Assembly (NCBI GenBank): GCA_021796835.1
Contig: JAKABO010000002.1
Span: 60,659 to 124,658 of the forward strand
Direction of reading: 5' to 3'
Length of the DNA stretch: 64,000 nt
Source: Pseudomonadota bacterium
GTDB lineage: Bacteria > Pseudomonadota > Gammaproteobacteria > Burkholderiales > Ferrovaceae
Under the pieces are notes generated by a model, which saw only the letters and a program-made list of their open reading frames with translations, ran no database searches and was not told where the DNA came from. The position numbers and the translations under genes are program-made. Position 1 is the first letter of the stretch, and each line of letters starts with the position of its first letter. This document shows, piece by piece, positions 9,121 to 18,922 of this stretch.

Positions 9121-10002
9121 TCAGGCGTGCGTGAGGGCAGTGACGGCTTCCTGATACCGCGCCAGGGTGCCCCGGATGATTTCTTCGGGAAGGGCGGGTG
9201 CCGGAGGGCGCTTGTTCCAGTGTTGGGTTTCCAGCCAGTTGCGGACGAACTGTTTGTCGAAACTTTGCGGGCTGGTGCCGGGCTGGTAACTGTCTCTGGG
9301 CCAGAATCTGGAGGAGTCCGGCGTGAGTACTTCATCCATGAGGGTCAGGCGGTTTTGGTCGTCGAGTCCGAATTCGAATTTGGTGTCCGCAATCAGGATG
9401 CCGCGCCCTTCGGCGTAGTGTGCGGCTCCAGAGTAAAGTTTGAAGGCCGTGCATTTCACTTCTTCTGCGCGTTGTTCTCCGACCAGATCGATCATTCGTT
9501 CAAAAGAAATGTTTTCGTCATGATCGCCCACCGCCGCCTTGGTCGCCGGGGTAAAAATCGGGTGAGGAAGTTTTTCGGCACGTTGCAGGCCAGACGGAAG
9601 GTCGATGCCACAAACCTTTCCGGTCACTTGATAGTCCTTCCAGCCCGATCCCTCCAGATAACCCCGTACCACTGCCTCCAGAGGCAGTGGTTTGAGACGT
9701 TTGACGACCATCGCACGGTCCCTGACCTGATCTCTTTCGGCTGTGGTCACGACGTCTTCGGGGGCGATCCCGGTGAGGTGGTTGGGAATATCCCTGAAAT
9801 GGTCGAACCAGAAGTTGGAGAGGGTCTGGAGCAGTTTGCCCTTGCCCGGAATGGGGGAAGGAAAGACGACATCGAAGGCGGACAGGCGATCGGTAGTCAC
9901 CATGAGCAGGAATTGGGTTCCGACGGCATAGATGTCCCGTACTTTCCCTCGGGAAATCAAGGGCAATGAAGTGATGCTCGTTTCAAAAACGGCATCACTC
10001 AT
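9121..10002 (-). CDS. purC: Phosphoribosylaminoimidazole-succinocarboxamide synthase
   Basis: 293 aa; [35 protein letters not shown]; 4-bp overlap with pyk. Confidence 0.95.
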   Translation of the reverse strand: MSDAVFETSITSLPLISRGKVRDIYAVGTQFLLMVTTDRLSAFDVVFPSPIPGKGKLLQTLSNFWFDHFRDIPNHLTGIAPEDVVTTAERDQVRDRAMVVKRLKPLPLEAVVRGYLEGSGWKDYQVTGKVCGIDLPSGLQRAEKLPHPIFTPATKAAVGDHDENISFERMIDLVGEQRAEEVKCTAFKLYSGAAHYAEGRGILIADTKFEFGLDDQNRLTLMDEVLTPDSSRFWPRDSYQPGTSPQSFDKQFVRNWLETQHWNKRPPAPALPEEIIRGTLARYQEAVTALTHA

Positions 10003-11477
10003 GCCGTATGCTCTCCCACCCGTATGATCTTCATCGTGTTGGTTCCCCCTGCTTTGCCAATGGGCTCGCCCATGGTCAACAACATCAGGTCCCCTTCCAC
10101 GACGGCGCCCATCCTGAGCAGTTCGGCCTCGGCTTCGGCGATCACCGCCGCAGGTTCCAGGTGGCTGTGATGGAAGGTCACCGGGTAGACTCCACGGTAC
10201 AGGGTAGTCCGTTGCTGAGTCTCTTCGGAAGGGGTCATGGCATAGATCGGCACGGGCGTATCCGAACGGGAAATCAGCAAAGCCGTGGTTCCGCTCTGGG
10301 TCAAGGCGGCCACGGCCTTGACGTTCAGGTGGCGGGTGGTGTGGATCACGGCGCGTGCGACGGCTTTCTCGATGCGATCCACGGGGTCGAAGGCTCCCCG
10401 CTCCACCATCGGGAGCATATCCTGTTTCTCGGCTTCGGTGCAGACTCTCGCCATGGCCGCAATGGATTCCACCGGATATTGCCCTGCAGCCGATTCGGCA
10501 GAGAGCATGACGGCATCCGTCCCATCCAGCACGGCATTGGCCACATCGGAGACCTCTGCGCGGGTGGGGACCGGACTGGAGATCATGGATTCCATCATCT
10601 GGGTGGCTGTAATGATGGTTTTGTTCATCTGGCGCGCCAGACGGATCATGCGCTTTTGCAGGGCGGGCACGGCGGCATCGCCTACCTCCACGGCCAGATC
10701 TCCGCGCGCCACCATGATGGAGTCGCTGGCGGCAATGATGTCTTCCAGTGCATCGATGGCTTCTGCCCGTTCGATTTTTGCCTGTAACTGGGCCTGTCCC
10801 CCGGCCGCAGTGAGCAGCGCACGGGCCTGATCCATGTCGGCCCCGGAGCGGGGGAAGGAAACGGCCAGGTAGTCCACCTTCAGGCGCGCGGCCAACTTGA
10901 TGTCTTCACGATCCTTGTCGGTGAGCGCGGGCGCAGTTAACCCGCCGCCCCGACGGTTGATGCCCTTGTTGTTGGACAGGGTGCCCCCCTGAATGACGAT
11001 GGTGTGAACTTCATTGCCGTGGACGGCGGTGACGCAGAGTTCGATTTTTCCATCGTCCAGAAGAAGGGAATCGCCGGCTTGAACATCCTGGGGCAATTCC
11101 TTGTAATCCAGTCCGACCCGCTCCTGATTCCCCAGAGGGCAATCTGCATCGAGGATGAAGGGGGTGCCGGCCTGAAGAAGGATTTTGTTGTCCTGAAACT
11201 TGCCCACGCGGATTTTGGGGCCCTGCAGGTCGCCCAGAATACCCACTGTTCGTCCCAGTTTTTTGGCCAGAGTACGGATGGTTTCGACCCGTTCGCGGTG
11301 GTCTGCTTCCGTGCCGTGGGAAAAGTTGAGGCGGGCCATGTCCATCCCGGCCAGGATCATGCGCTCGAGGATTTCGGGGGAACTGGAAGCGGGGCCGATG
11401 GTGGCGACAATTTTGGTGCGACGCTGCATTTGAATGACAACTCCTGTGGGCGATGGAGGGGCAGGGAATGGTTCCAT
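9999..11477 (-). CDS. pyk: Pyruvate kinase
   Basis: [51 protein letters not shown]. Confidence 0.95.
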   Translation of the reverse strand: MEPFPAPPSPTGVVIQMQRRTKIVATIGPASSSPEILERMILAGMDMARLNFSHGTEADHRERVETIRTLAKKLGRTVGILGDLQGPKIRVGKFQDNKILLQAGTPFILDADCPLGNQERVGLDYKELPQDVQAGDSLLLDDGKIELCVTAVHGNEVHTIVIQGGTLSNNKGINRRGGGLTAPALTDKDREDIKLAARLKVDYLAVSFPRSGADMDQARALLTAAGGQAQLQAKIERAEAIDALEDIIAASDSIMVARGDLAVEVGDAAVPALQKRMIRLARQMNKTIITATQMMESMISSPVPTRAEVSDVANAVLDGTDAVMLSAESAAGQYPVESIAAMARVCTEAEKQDMLPMVERGAFDPVDRIEKAVARAVIHTTRHLNVKAVAALTQSGTTALLISRSDTPVPIYAMTPSEETQQRTTLYRGVYPVTFHHSHLEPAAVIAEAEAELLRMGAVVEGDLMLLTMGEPIGKAGGTNTMKIIRVGEHTA

Positions 11478-11552
11478 ACCACGGTTCGAACTCCACCAGC
11501 GATAAAGCCGTGATTATCTCATGGGTAGCCTGGGTCCGTGTGGTTTGGGGGC

Positions 11553-11579
11553 GTGGAGCCCCCTCTGCGGGGTCTCCAC
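11553..11579 (-). repeat. Intergenic hairpin GTGGAG-A-CCCC-GCAGA-GGGG-G-CTCCAC (pgk-pyk spacer)
   Basis: Inverted repeat read directly; overlaps an alternative GGGGGC/GCCCCC stem at 11547-11563. Confidence 0.6.
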
Positions 11580-11588
11580 CAAGACAGG

Positions 11589-12767
11589 TTATTGTCCCCG
11601 TGCTTCGAGAATCTTGACGGCGGGTAGATCCCGTCCCTCGAGGAACTCGAGAAATGCCCCTCCCCCTGTGGAAATGTAGGACACGCGGTCACCGATCTCG
11701 TACTTGGATACAGCGGCCAGGGTGTCCCCTCCCCCAGCGATGGAGAAAGCCGGAGATTCGGCGATGGCCAGGGCCAAGGCTTCGGTGCCTGCTCCAAACT
11801 GGTCGAACTCGAATACGCCCACGGGACCGTTCCACACGATGGTGCCCGCATTCTTGATGATCTCTGCCAGACGTGCCGCTGTTCTGGGACCGATATCAAA
11901 AATCATGTCATCGTCAGCCACGGCATCCACGTCCTTCAGGGTGGCCTCGGCATCTTCTGCAAATTTCTTTGCAGTGACCACGTCTACCGGAATGGGTACG
12001 TCACCGCCGCGCGCCCGTGCCGCATCGATGATTTTACGGGCTTCGGGTACCAGGTCGGGTTCGGCCAGGGATTTGCCGATCTTGTGCCCTTCAGCCAGCA
12101 GGAAGGTGTTGGCGATGCCACCGCCGACGATCAGTTGATCGACCTTGTGGGACAGCGTGGAGAGCACCGTCAACTTGGTGGAAACCTTGGATCCTGCCAC
12201 GATGGCCACCAAGGGGCGGGCAGGTTCCTTGAGCGCGCGTCCCAGAGCGTCCAGTTCTGCCGCCAACAGAGGGCCGGCACAGGCGATCGGGGCGAATTTG
12301 GCCACACCATGTGTGGAGGCTTCGGCGCGGTGAGCCGTTCCAAAGGCATCCATCACGAACACATCGCACAGGGCGGCCATTTTTCTGGACAGCGTGTCAT
12401 CGTCCTTTTTCTCGCCCACGTTGAAGCGCACATTTTCGAGCAGGACCACCTGACCCGGTTCGACATTCAAGGGATGGTCGAGCCAATGCCGGACCAGAGG
12501 AACCGGCTGTCCCAGAAGTTCGGACAGGCGCTGGGCGACAGGCGCCAGGGAATGGGCTTCGTCAAAAGTGCCTTCGGCGGGACGGCCCAGGTGGGACATC
12601 AGCATGAGGCAGGCGCCTGCCTTCAAGGCATGTTGGATTCCGGGCAGACTGGCGCGGATGCGCGTGTCGTCGGAGATGCGCCCCTCCTTGAGAGGGACGT
12701 TGAGATCAACGCGCACCAATACACGTTTTTTGGCAAGATCCATGTCCTGCATGCGAAGGATACTCAT
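11589..12767 (-). CDS. pgk: Phosphoglycerate kinase
   Basis: [54 protein letters not shown]. Confidence 0.95.
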   Translation of the reverse strand: MSILRMQDMDLAKKRVLVRVDLNVPLKEGRISDDTRIRASLPGIQHALKAGACLMLMSHLGRPAEGTFDEAHSLAPVAQRLSELLGQPVPLVRHWLDHPLNVEPGQVVLLENVRFNVGEKKDDDTLSRKMAALCDVFVMDAFGTAHRAEASTHGVAKFAPIACAGPLLAAELDALGRALKEPARPLVAIVAGSKVSTKLTVLSTLSHKVDQLIVGGGIANTFLLAEGHKIGKSLAEPDLVPEARKIIDAARARGGDVPIPVDVVTAKKFAEDAEATLKDVDAVADDDMIFDIGPRTAARLAEIIKNAGTIVWNGPVGVFEFDQFGAGTEALALAIAESPAFSIAGGGDTLAAVSKYEIGDRVSYISTGGGAFLEFLEGRDLPAVKILEARGQ

Positions 12768-12796
12768 GACAATTTCCTGTGGTGACTCAAAAATTC

Positions 12797-12836
12797 AAAA
12801 AAATCAGCCCGAAATCTCTGGAGAATCAGGGCTGAT
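12797..12836 (-). terminator. Intrinsic terminator/attenuator between gap and pgk
   Basis: Minus-strand ATCAGCCC…GGGCTGAT perfect 8-bp stem (12829-12836 / 12803-12810) followed by TTTTTT. Confidence 0.75.
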
Positions 12837-12860
12837 GCGTGACACATGGGCAGAACTTGG

Positions 12861-13877
12861 TCAGGATGCTGCCATCCAGGCGGCGGTGACATCCAGCATA
12901 CGGTTGCTGAAGCCCCATTCATTGTCATACCAGGACAGAACCTTGACCAGGTTTCCGCCGGAAACTTTGGTGAGGGTGGCGTCGAAGGTGCTGGAAGCCG
13001 AATCGTGGTTGAAATCCACGGAGACCAGAGGGCCTTCGTTGTAGTTCAGGATCCCTTTCAGGGCAGCGGAGCCTGCAGCCTCTTTCATGATGTTGTTGAT
13101 TTCCTCCACGGTGGTGGTCCGTGCGGCTTCAAACGTCAGGTCGACCAAAGAGACATTGATGGTGGGGACCCGAACGGCAAAACCATCCAGTTTTCCGTTC
13201 AATTCCGGCAGAACCAGGCCCACGGCCGCTGCCGCACCGGTTTTGGTGGGAATCATGGACATGGTGGCGGAACGGGCACGGCGCAGGTCGGAGTGGTACA
13301 CGTCGGTCAGAACCTGATCGTTGGTGTAGGAATGGACGGTCGTCATCAGGCCTTTGACCACGCCGATTTTTTCATGCAGCGGCTTCACCAGGGGGGCCAG
13401 ACAATTGGTGGTACAGGAGGCATTGGAAATGACGGTCATGTCCGAACGCAGGACGTGGTGGTTGACACCATATACCACGGTGGCATCGACATCGTTTCCG
13501 CCCGGTGCGGAAATGACGACTTTTTTGGCGCCACCCTTCAGGTGGGCTGAAGCCTTTTCCTTGGAGGTAAACAAACCGGTGCATTCCAGAACCACGTCCA
13601 CTCCCACGCTGCCCCAGGGGATTTCAGCGGGGTTGCGTTGGGAAAAAACCGGGATGCGGTCGCCATTGATGATCATGGCGTTGCCTTCCACCGAGATTTC
13701 TCCATTGAACCGGCCGTGGGCGGTATCAAAACGGGTCAGATGAGCATTGGTTTCCGAATTGCCCAAATCGTTGATCGCTACGATCTGAATGCCTTGCTTG
13801 TTACCGGTCTCGTACAGGGCACGCAATACATTGCGACCGATGCGACCATAACCGTTGATACCGACGCGAACAGCCAT
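12861..13877 (-). CDS. gap: Glyceraldehyde-3-phosphate dehydrogenase, type I
   Basis: [52 protein letters not shown] upstream of ATG at 13877. Confidence 0.95.
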   Translation of the reverse strand: MAVRVGINGYGRIGRNVLRALYETGNKQGIQIVAINDLGNSETNAHLTRFDTAHGRFNGEISVEGNAMIINGDRIPVFSQRNPAEIPWGSVGVDVVLECTGLFTSKEKASAHLKGGAKKVVISAPGGNDVDATVVYGVNHHVLRSDMTVISNASCTTNCLAPLVKPLHEKIGVVKGLMTTVHSYTNDQVLTDVYHSDLRRARSATMSMIPTKTGAAAAVGLVLPELNGKLDGFAVRVPTINVSLVDLTFEAARTTTVEEINNIMKEAAGSAALKGILNYNEGPLVSVDFNHDSASSTFDATLTKVSGGNLVKVLSWYDNEWGFSNRMLDVTAAWMAAS

Positions 13878-13932
13878 GTGATTTCTCCTCAAGGTTGACA
13901 ATGGTGGGGGAATATGGTGATTCTTTCCCCCT

Positions 13933-13961
13933 ATTATAGAAAATTGCACGGATATTATGAA
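13933..13961 (-). promoter_or_regulatory. Putative sigma-70 promoter of gap: TTCATA-N17-TATAAT
   Basis: Perfect -10 (revcomp of ATTATA 13933-13938) and 4/6 -35 with 17-bp spacer; overlaps the cbbR promoter. Confidence 0.5.
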
Positions 13962-13972
13962 GGCTTTATGAT
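13944..13972 (+). promoter_or_regulatory. Putative sigma-70 promoter of the cbbR-like gene: TTGCAC-N17-TATGAT
   Basis: -10 5/6, -35 weak, 17-bp spacer, upstream of the ATG at 13995. Confidence 0.45.
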
Positions 13973-13994
13973 GGGTTTGTCATCAGGGGGGGGC

Positions 13995-14912
13995 ATGCAT
14001 TTTACCTTTCGGCAGTTACAAATCTTCGAGGCAGTGGCCAGGTTGCTCAGTTTTTCGCGGGCGAGCGAGGAGTTGCATCTGACCCAGCCGGCGGTATCCA
14101 TGCAAATCAAGCAGTTGGAAGATTTTGTGGGGATGCCCCTGTTCGAACAGATGGGCAAGCGCATTTTTCTGACCCATGCAGGAGAGGAACTCTACCAGCA
14201 TGCGCGTGTGATCGCGCGCCAGTTGAAGGATGCCCGGGAGGCGCTGGAGAGTTTGCGCGAGGGAATCAGCGGGCGTCTCGACATTGCCATCATCAGCACG
14301 GCCAAATATTTTGCGCCTGCGCTTCTATCCCGTTTCTGTATGCTGCATCCATCGGTCCAATTGAAACTGTCCGTTTCGAATCGGGCGGGAATCGTCCAGC
14401 AGTTGCACCATAACGAAGTGGATCTGGTCATCATGGGACAGCCTCCAGAGGAAATGGGCGTGGTCATGGAGCCTTTTGCCCGCAATGCCCATATCATCGT
14501 GGCTCCTCCCACGCATCCCCTGACCACGGAAAAGAGTGTGGAAGTGGTGGACCTGGCCGGGGAAGATTTCTTGTTGCGCGAGAAAGGGTCGGGAACGCGC
14601 CAGTTGCTGGAACGGTTCCTGCTGGCCCATGGCGTGGAGATACAGCCGCGCATGGAGATGAGTAGTAACGAAACCATCAAGCAGGCCACGATTGCCGGCA
14701 TGGGGATTGCCTTCCTGTCCGAACATTCGGTGACGCTGGAACTGGAAACCAAACGACTCAAGGTATTGCCGGTGGTTGGATTGCCCATCATCCGCGACTG
14801 GAATCTGGTTCATCATCGGGACAAGCGCCTGTCTCCGGTGGCGCGGGCTTTCAAGGCATTTTTGCTGGAACAGGCCCCGCACATGCTGCTATCAGTCCAA
14901 GAGGACCTGTAG
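13995..14912 (+). CDS. cbbR: LysR-family transcriptional regulator, CbbR-like
   Basis: MHFTFRQLQIFEAVARLLSFSRASEELHLTQPAVSMQIKQLED; FARNAHIIVAPPTHPL; divergent from gap. Confidence 0.8.
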   Translation: MHFTFRQLQIFEAVARLLSFSRASEELHLTQPAVSMQIKQLEDFVGMPLFEQMGKRIFLTHAGEELYQHARVIARQLKDAREALESLREGISGRLDIAIISTAKYFAPALLSRFCMLHPSVQLKLSVSNRAGIVQQLHHNEVDLVIMGQPPEEMGVVMEPFARNAHIIVAPPTHPLTTEKSVEVVDLAGEDFLLREKGSGTRQLLERFLLAHGVEIQPRMEMSSNETIKQATIAGMGIAFLSEHSVTLELETKRLKVLPVVGLPIIRDWNLVHHRDKRLSPVARAFKAFLLEQAPHMLLSVQEDL

Positions 14913-14913
14913 G

Positions 14914-15651
14914 ATGAGCCTGCCGCGTTTCTATTGCCCTGACCGCAACCTTCTGGTGCAGGGAGGCGAGTTGCCGCTCGAGGCGGCACACCATGCGGTG
15001 CGGGTGCTCCGAATGGGGGCGGGAGAGGATCTGGTGCTGTTCGACGGCCAGGGGGGGGAGTTCCGGACTCGGATCCTGACTGTCGAGGGTCCCCGCGTGG
15101 CGGTGGCGGCGGGCTCCTTTGATCCCGTGGAACGTGAGTCGCCCCTCCGGACGGTTTTGATTCAGGGACTCTGTGCCACCGAAAAGATGGACTGGATCTT
15201 CCAGAAAGCCGTGGAATTGGGGGTCACTGCCCTGTGGGCGGTCCCGATGGAGCGCAGCGTGATTCGCCTGAAGGGAGAGCGTGAGACACGGCGCCTCGAA
15301 CATTGGCGCAAGGTCGTCCTTTCGGCATGTGCCCAGTGTGGGCGCAACCGGGTACCGGAACTACGTGTCCTGGGGGCGCTGCAGGACTGTTGGGACCAAC
15401 TTCCCGAACCGGGGCTTCGTCTCCTGCTGAACCCGGAGGGACGCCACGGGCGGGCGGATCTCGTCTTGCCGGACGGAACCGTGGTTCTGCTGGTGGGGCC
15501 CGAGGGTGGATTGAGTACGGCCGAGATAGACCAGGCCCACCGGGCCGGATTTGTGGATGGGCGCATCGGTCCCCGCATCCTTCGTACGGAAACTGCTGCA
15601 TTGGCCGTACTGGCGACCCTTCAGTCCCGTCACGAGGACTGGACCTTGTGA
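14914..15651 (+). CDS. rsmE: 16S rRNA (uracil1498-N3)-methyltransferase
   Basis: MSLPRFYC start; LVGPEGGLS…E…A…LGPRILRTETA-type SPOUT motif (GPRILRTETAALAVLATLQ). Confidence 0.92.
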   Translation: MSLPRFYCPDRNLLVQGGELPLEAAHHAVRVLRMGAGEDLVLFDGQGGEFRTRILTVEGPRVAVAAGSFDPVERESPLRTVLIQGLCATEKMDWIFQKAVELGVTALWAVPMERSVIRLKGERETRRLEHWRKVVLSACAQCGRNRVPELRVLGALQDCWDQLPEPGLRLLLNPEGRHGRADLVLPDGTVVLLVGPEGGLSTAEIDQAHRAGFVDGRIGPRILRTETAALAVLATLQSRHEDWTL

Positions 15652-15696
15652 TCTACAAAAAAGCAGGTACGGACCCATCGATGCGTTGGGGGGTGC

Positions 15697-15712
15697 CTTC
15701 CCGGCCGGGAAG
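15697..15712. repeat. Perfect 16-bp palindrome CTTCCCGGCCGGGAAG upstream of argA
   Basis: Read directly; self-reverse-complementary. Confidence 0.6.
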
Positions 15713-15753
15713 TGCGTTGATAGAATCACGCTTGGGCAACTTGGGGGTTATCG

Positions 15754-17070
15754 ATGAAGAACAGTCAGGACTTCGTGGCCTGGTTTCGGGCTGCCGCTCC
15801 CTACATCCACGGGTTTCGGGGCCACACTTTCGTGGTGGCCTTTGGGGGAGAGGTGGTCAGCGATGGTAAATTCGTGGCGCTCACCCATGACCTCAACCTC
15901 CTTCACAGTTTGGGCGTGCGCCTGGTGTTGGTGTATGGCGCCCGTCCGCAGACGGAAGGGCGACTTTCGCAGCGCGGTCATGTGCCCCATTACGTGGACG
16001 GGATCCGGGTCACCGATGCCGTGGCGCTGGAATGTCTGATTGAGGCTTCCGGGACGCTGGGGGTCGAAATCAGTGCCCTGCTTTCAGTAGGGGTAGCCGA
16101 ATCGCCCATGGCGGGTGCTGCCCTGCGCGTGGCCACTGGCAATTTTGTCACGGCCCGTCCGGTGGGTGTGGTGGAGGGCGTGGATTTTCAGTATACCGGT
16201 CGCGTACGCAAGATCGACGCGCTGGGGATTCGGCGTCGTCTGGAGGACGAGGAGTTTGTGTTGCTGCCTCCTCTGGGTTACTCCCCAACGGGCGAGATAT
16301 ATAACCTGACCGTGGAAGAAGTGGCCACTGCCGCCGCTGTGGCCCTGAAAGCCGCCAAACTGATTTTTTTGACGGATGCCGCCGGCGTGGTCAACGGCGC
16401 TGGCGAATTGATCGGGACGCTGTCAGCCCAACAAGCCGAAGAAATTCTTCAGCATCCCGGTACGCAGGGTGAGGATGTGGGGTATTACCTGCCCTGCGCG
16501 GTGCGGGCCTGTCGTCAGGGCGTGGCGCGCGTCCACCTGCTCGATCGTCACCGCGACGGCGCACTGTTGCTGGAACTCTTCACCCTGCAAGGGATCGGGA
16601 CCCTGGTCACTCCGGACATCGAGGATGTGTTGCGCCCTGCGACGCTGGAAGACGTGCCGGGGTTGTTGAGTGTGATTGAACCGCTGGAGGCCGAAGGCGC
16701 TTTGGTCAAGCGCGATCGCGTCTTGCTGGAAACCGAAATCGACCGTTTCACGGTATTGTTGCACGACGGGCGGGTGATCGGTTGTGTGGCGCTGTACCCT
16801 TATCCCGAGGAAGAATGTGCAGAACTGGCCTGTCTGGCCGTGATGCCCGAGTTTCGTAGCCAGGGACGGGGCGACGTTTTGCTGGGTTATGTGGCAGAAC
16901 GGGCTCGCGCTCTGGGCGTAAAGCACCTCTTTCTGCTGAGTGCACGGGCCGGACAATGGTTTGCGGAACGGGGCTTCGTGGAAACCGGCGTGCATGCCCT
17001 GCCGCCTCAGCGGCAGCAGATGTACAACTACCGGCGCCGTTCCAAAGTATTCGTCAAGCCTCTGGGATGA
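15754..17070 (+). CDS. argA: Amino-acid N-acetyltransferase (N-acetylglutamate synthase)
   Basis: AAK-kinase-like N-domain plus GNAT C-domain (ELACLAVMPEFRSQGRGDVLL), FVETGVHALPPQRQQMYNYRRRSKVF. Confidence 0.92.
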   Translation: MKNSQDFVAWFRAAAPYIHGFRGHTFVVAFGGEVVSDGKFVALTHDLNLLHSLGVRLVLVYGARPQTEGRLSQRGHVPHYVDGIRVTDAVALECLIEASGTLGVEISALLSVGVAESPMAGAALRVATGNFVTARPVGVVEGVDFQYTGRVRKIDALGIRRRLEDEEFVLLPPLGYSPTGEIYNLTVEEVATAAAVALKAAKLIFLTDAAGVVNGAGELIGTLSAQQAEEILQHPGTQGEDVGYYLPCAVRACRQGVARVHLLDRHRDGALLLELFTLQGIGTLVTPDIEDVLRPATLEDVPGLLSVIEPLEAEGALVKRDRVLLETEIDRFTVLLHDGRVIGCVALYPYPEEECAELACLAVMPEFRSQGRGDVLLGYVAERARALGVKHLFLLSARAGQWFAERGFVETGVHALPPQRQQMYNYRRRSKVFVKPLG

Positions 17071-17119
17071 ACGGGTTTCCGGTATCATGCACTTTTTCAG
17101 TCGATTTCGAAGGTGAACC

Positions 17120-17392
17120 ATGAGCCGAACCGTGCAGTGCATCAAATTGAAAAAAGAAGCCAAGGGACTGGATCTTCCCCCCTATCCAGGACCCTTGGGG
17201 GCTCGGATCTACAATGAGGTCTCGGAAGAAGCGTGGCAACAGTGGTTGGGTCATCAGACCATGCTGATCAATGAAAACCGTCTCAACCTGGCCGATCCGG
17301 AAGCCCGCAAGTACCTGGCCCAACAAATGGAGGCTCATTTCTTCGGGGAGGGGGCAGAGCAGGCCTCCGGCTATGTCCCCCCTCGTTCGTGA
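17120..17392 (+). CDS. yggX: Oxidative damage protection / Fe(2+)-trafficking protein YggX
   Basis: 90 aa; [24 protein letters not shown]…[19 protein letters not shown]. Confidence 0.93.
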   Translation: MSRTVQCIKLKKEAKGLDLPPYPGPLGARIYNEVSEEAWQQWLGHQTMLINENRLNLADPEARKYLAQQMEAHFFGEGAEQASGYVPPRS

Positions 17393-17395
17393 GGG

Positions 17396-18109
17396 TCAGG
17401 AATCGCTGATGACGGTACGTTCCACCTCCTCCATGGAGGTGTGACGTACGTCCTTGCCCTTGACCAGATAGATCACATATTCCGCCATGTTTTTGGCATG
17501 GTCCCCAATGCGCTCCACGGCTTTGGCTGCAAACAGGATGTCGATGGCATTGGAAATGGTTCGCGGATCTTCCATCATGAAAGTGATGAGTTGACGCAGG
17601 ATGCCCCGGAAGGACTCATCCACGTCGCGGTCATCGCGTAATACCTGGGCAGCGGTGGTGGCATCCAGACGGGCAAAGGCATCGAGGGAATGTCCCAGCA
17701 TCTGCACAGCCAAATGGGCTGCATGACGAAGATCCACGGGAAGATGGGGTTGGAGCAGACGGTCGCTGTCATGGAGCAGGATGGCCATGCGGGCCATTTT
17801 CTTTGCCTCGTCACCGATTCGCTCCAGATCGGTGATGGTCTTGATGATGGCCAGAATCAGGCGCAGATCGCCCGCTGCAGGCTGCCGCCGGGCGATGATG
17901 TGGGTACAGTCCTCATCGATGCTCACCTCCAGTCCGTTGATCCGACGGTCGGTTTCAATGACCTGGCGGGCCTGGGAGACATTGCCATCCTGTAACGCAC
18001 TGACTGCCGATTCAATCTGTTCTTCAATCAGGCCGCCCATGCGCAGGACTTTGGCGCGGACATTCTCGAGTTCTACATCAAACTGCTTGGCAATATGTTC
18101 TTGAGGCAA
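17396..18109 (-). CDS. phoU: Phosphate-specific transport system accessory protein PhoU
   Basis: Two PhoU repeats (RIGDEAKKMARMA, RIGDHAKNMAEYVIYLVKGKD); TTG start at 18109 preceded by GGGAGG. Confidence 0.9.
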   Translation of the reverse strand: MPQEHIAKQFDVELENVRAKVLRMGGLIEEQIESAVSALQDGNVSQARQVIETDRRINGLEVSIDEDCTHIIARRQPAAGDLRLILAIIKTITDLERIGDEAKKMARMAILLHDSDRLLQPHLPVDLRHAAHLAVQMLGHSLDAFARLDATTAAQVLRDDRDVDESFRGILRQLITFMMEDPRTISNAIDILFAAKAVERIGDHAKNMAEYVIYLVKGKDVRHTSMEEVERTVISDS

Positions 18110-18126
18110 GGTGAACCTCCCTGAAA

Positions 18127-18786
18127 TTAACGTGTCGAGACCCGGATTCCCGAGGATGTGGCCAGAATCAGTACGTCCGCGGGGCGGCGTGCAAAGAGGC
18201 CGCACATCACGACGCCGGTGAGGGCAGACAGGCGTGTTTCCATCTCCACGGGATCGAGGATCTGCAGATTATGGATGTCCAGGATGAGATTGCCATTGTC
18301 GGTGGTAAATCCCTCGCGCAGGATCGGCTGTCCGCCCAGACGAACCACTTCGCGCGCCACGTAACTGCGTGCCATGGGAATCACCTCGAGGGGCAGAGGA
18401 AATTTGCCGAGGAGTGACACCTGCTTTTTCTCATCCGCAATGCAGACGAATTTTCTGGCGACGGCGGCCACGATTTTTTCTCGTGTGAGGGCTCCTCCCC
18501 CACCCTTGATCATGGCCAGACTTGCCGTGATTTCGTCCGCTCCGTCCACATAGACGGGAAGATCGTCGACGCCGTTCAGGTCGAAAACCTGGATGCCGGC
18601 AGCCCGGAGGCGCGCTGTGGATGCCTCGGAACTGGAGACGGCTCCCGCGATGCGATGCCTGCGTGAGGCCAGGGCTTCGATGAAGAAATTGACGGTGGAA
18701 CCGGTGCCAACGCCGATGACTGCATCGTCGGGAAGGTAGTCTAAGGCAGCTTGGGCAGCCGCTTTCTTGAGTTCGTCCTGATTCAT
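18127..18786 (-). CDS. rpiA: Ribose-5-phosphate isomerase A
   Basis: [35 protein letters not shown]. Confidence 0.95.
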   Translation of the reverse strand: MNQDELKKAAAQAALDYLPDDAVIGVGTGSTVNFFIEALASRRHRIAGAVSSSEASTARLRAAGIQVFDLNGVDDLPVYVDGADEITASLAMIKGGGGALTREKIVAAVARKFVCIADEKKQVSLLGKFPLPLEVIPMARSYVAREVVRLGGQPILREGFTTDNGNLILDIHNLQILDPVEMETRLSALTGVVMCGLFARRPADVLILATSSGIRVSTR

Positions 18787-18922
18787 GAATTCTCCCTGAA
18801 AACTTCCAGCATAACTGCAACTTGTGACAGACTCAACCCGTGTTTCTCCATTTTATTGGCGATTGGAGTGGGGGAGGGGCATAAAGTTTGTTAATCTTCG
18901 GGTATTGAGTGAGGAAAATTTC

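Noticed and set aside
18892-18918. TAAAGTTT upstream of ilvA resembling a sigma-28 -35
   Set aside because: After the N11 spacer the -10 would be GGTATTGA, a poor match to GCCGATAA, and ilvA is not a motility gene.
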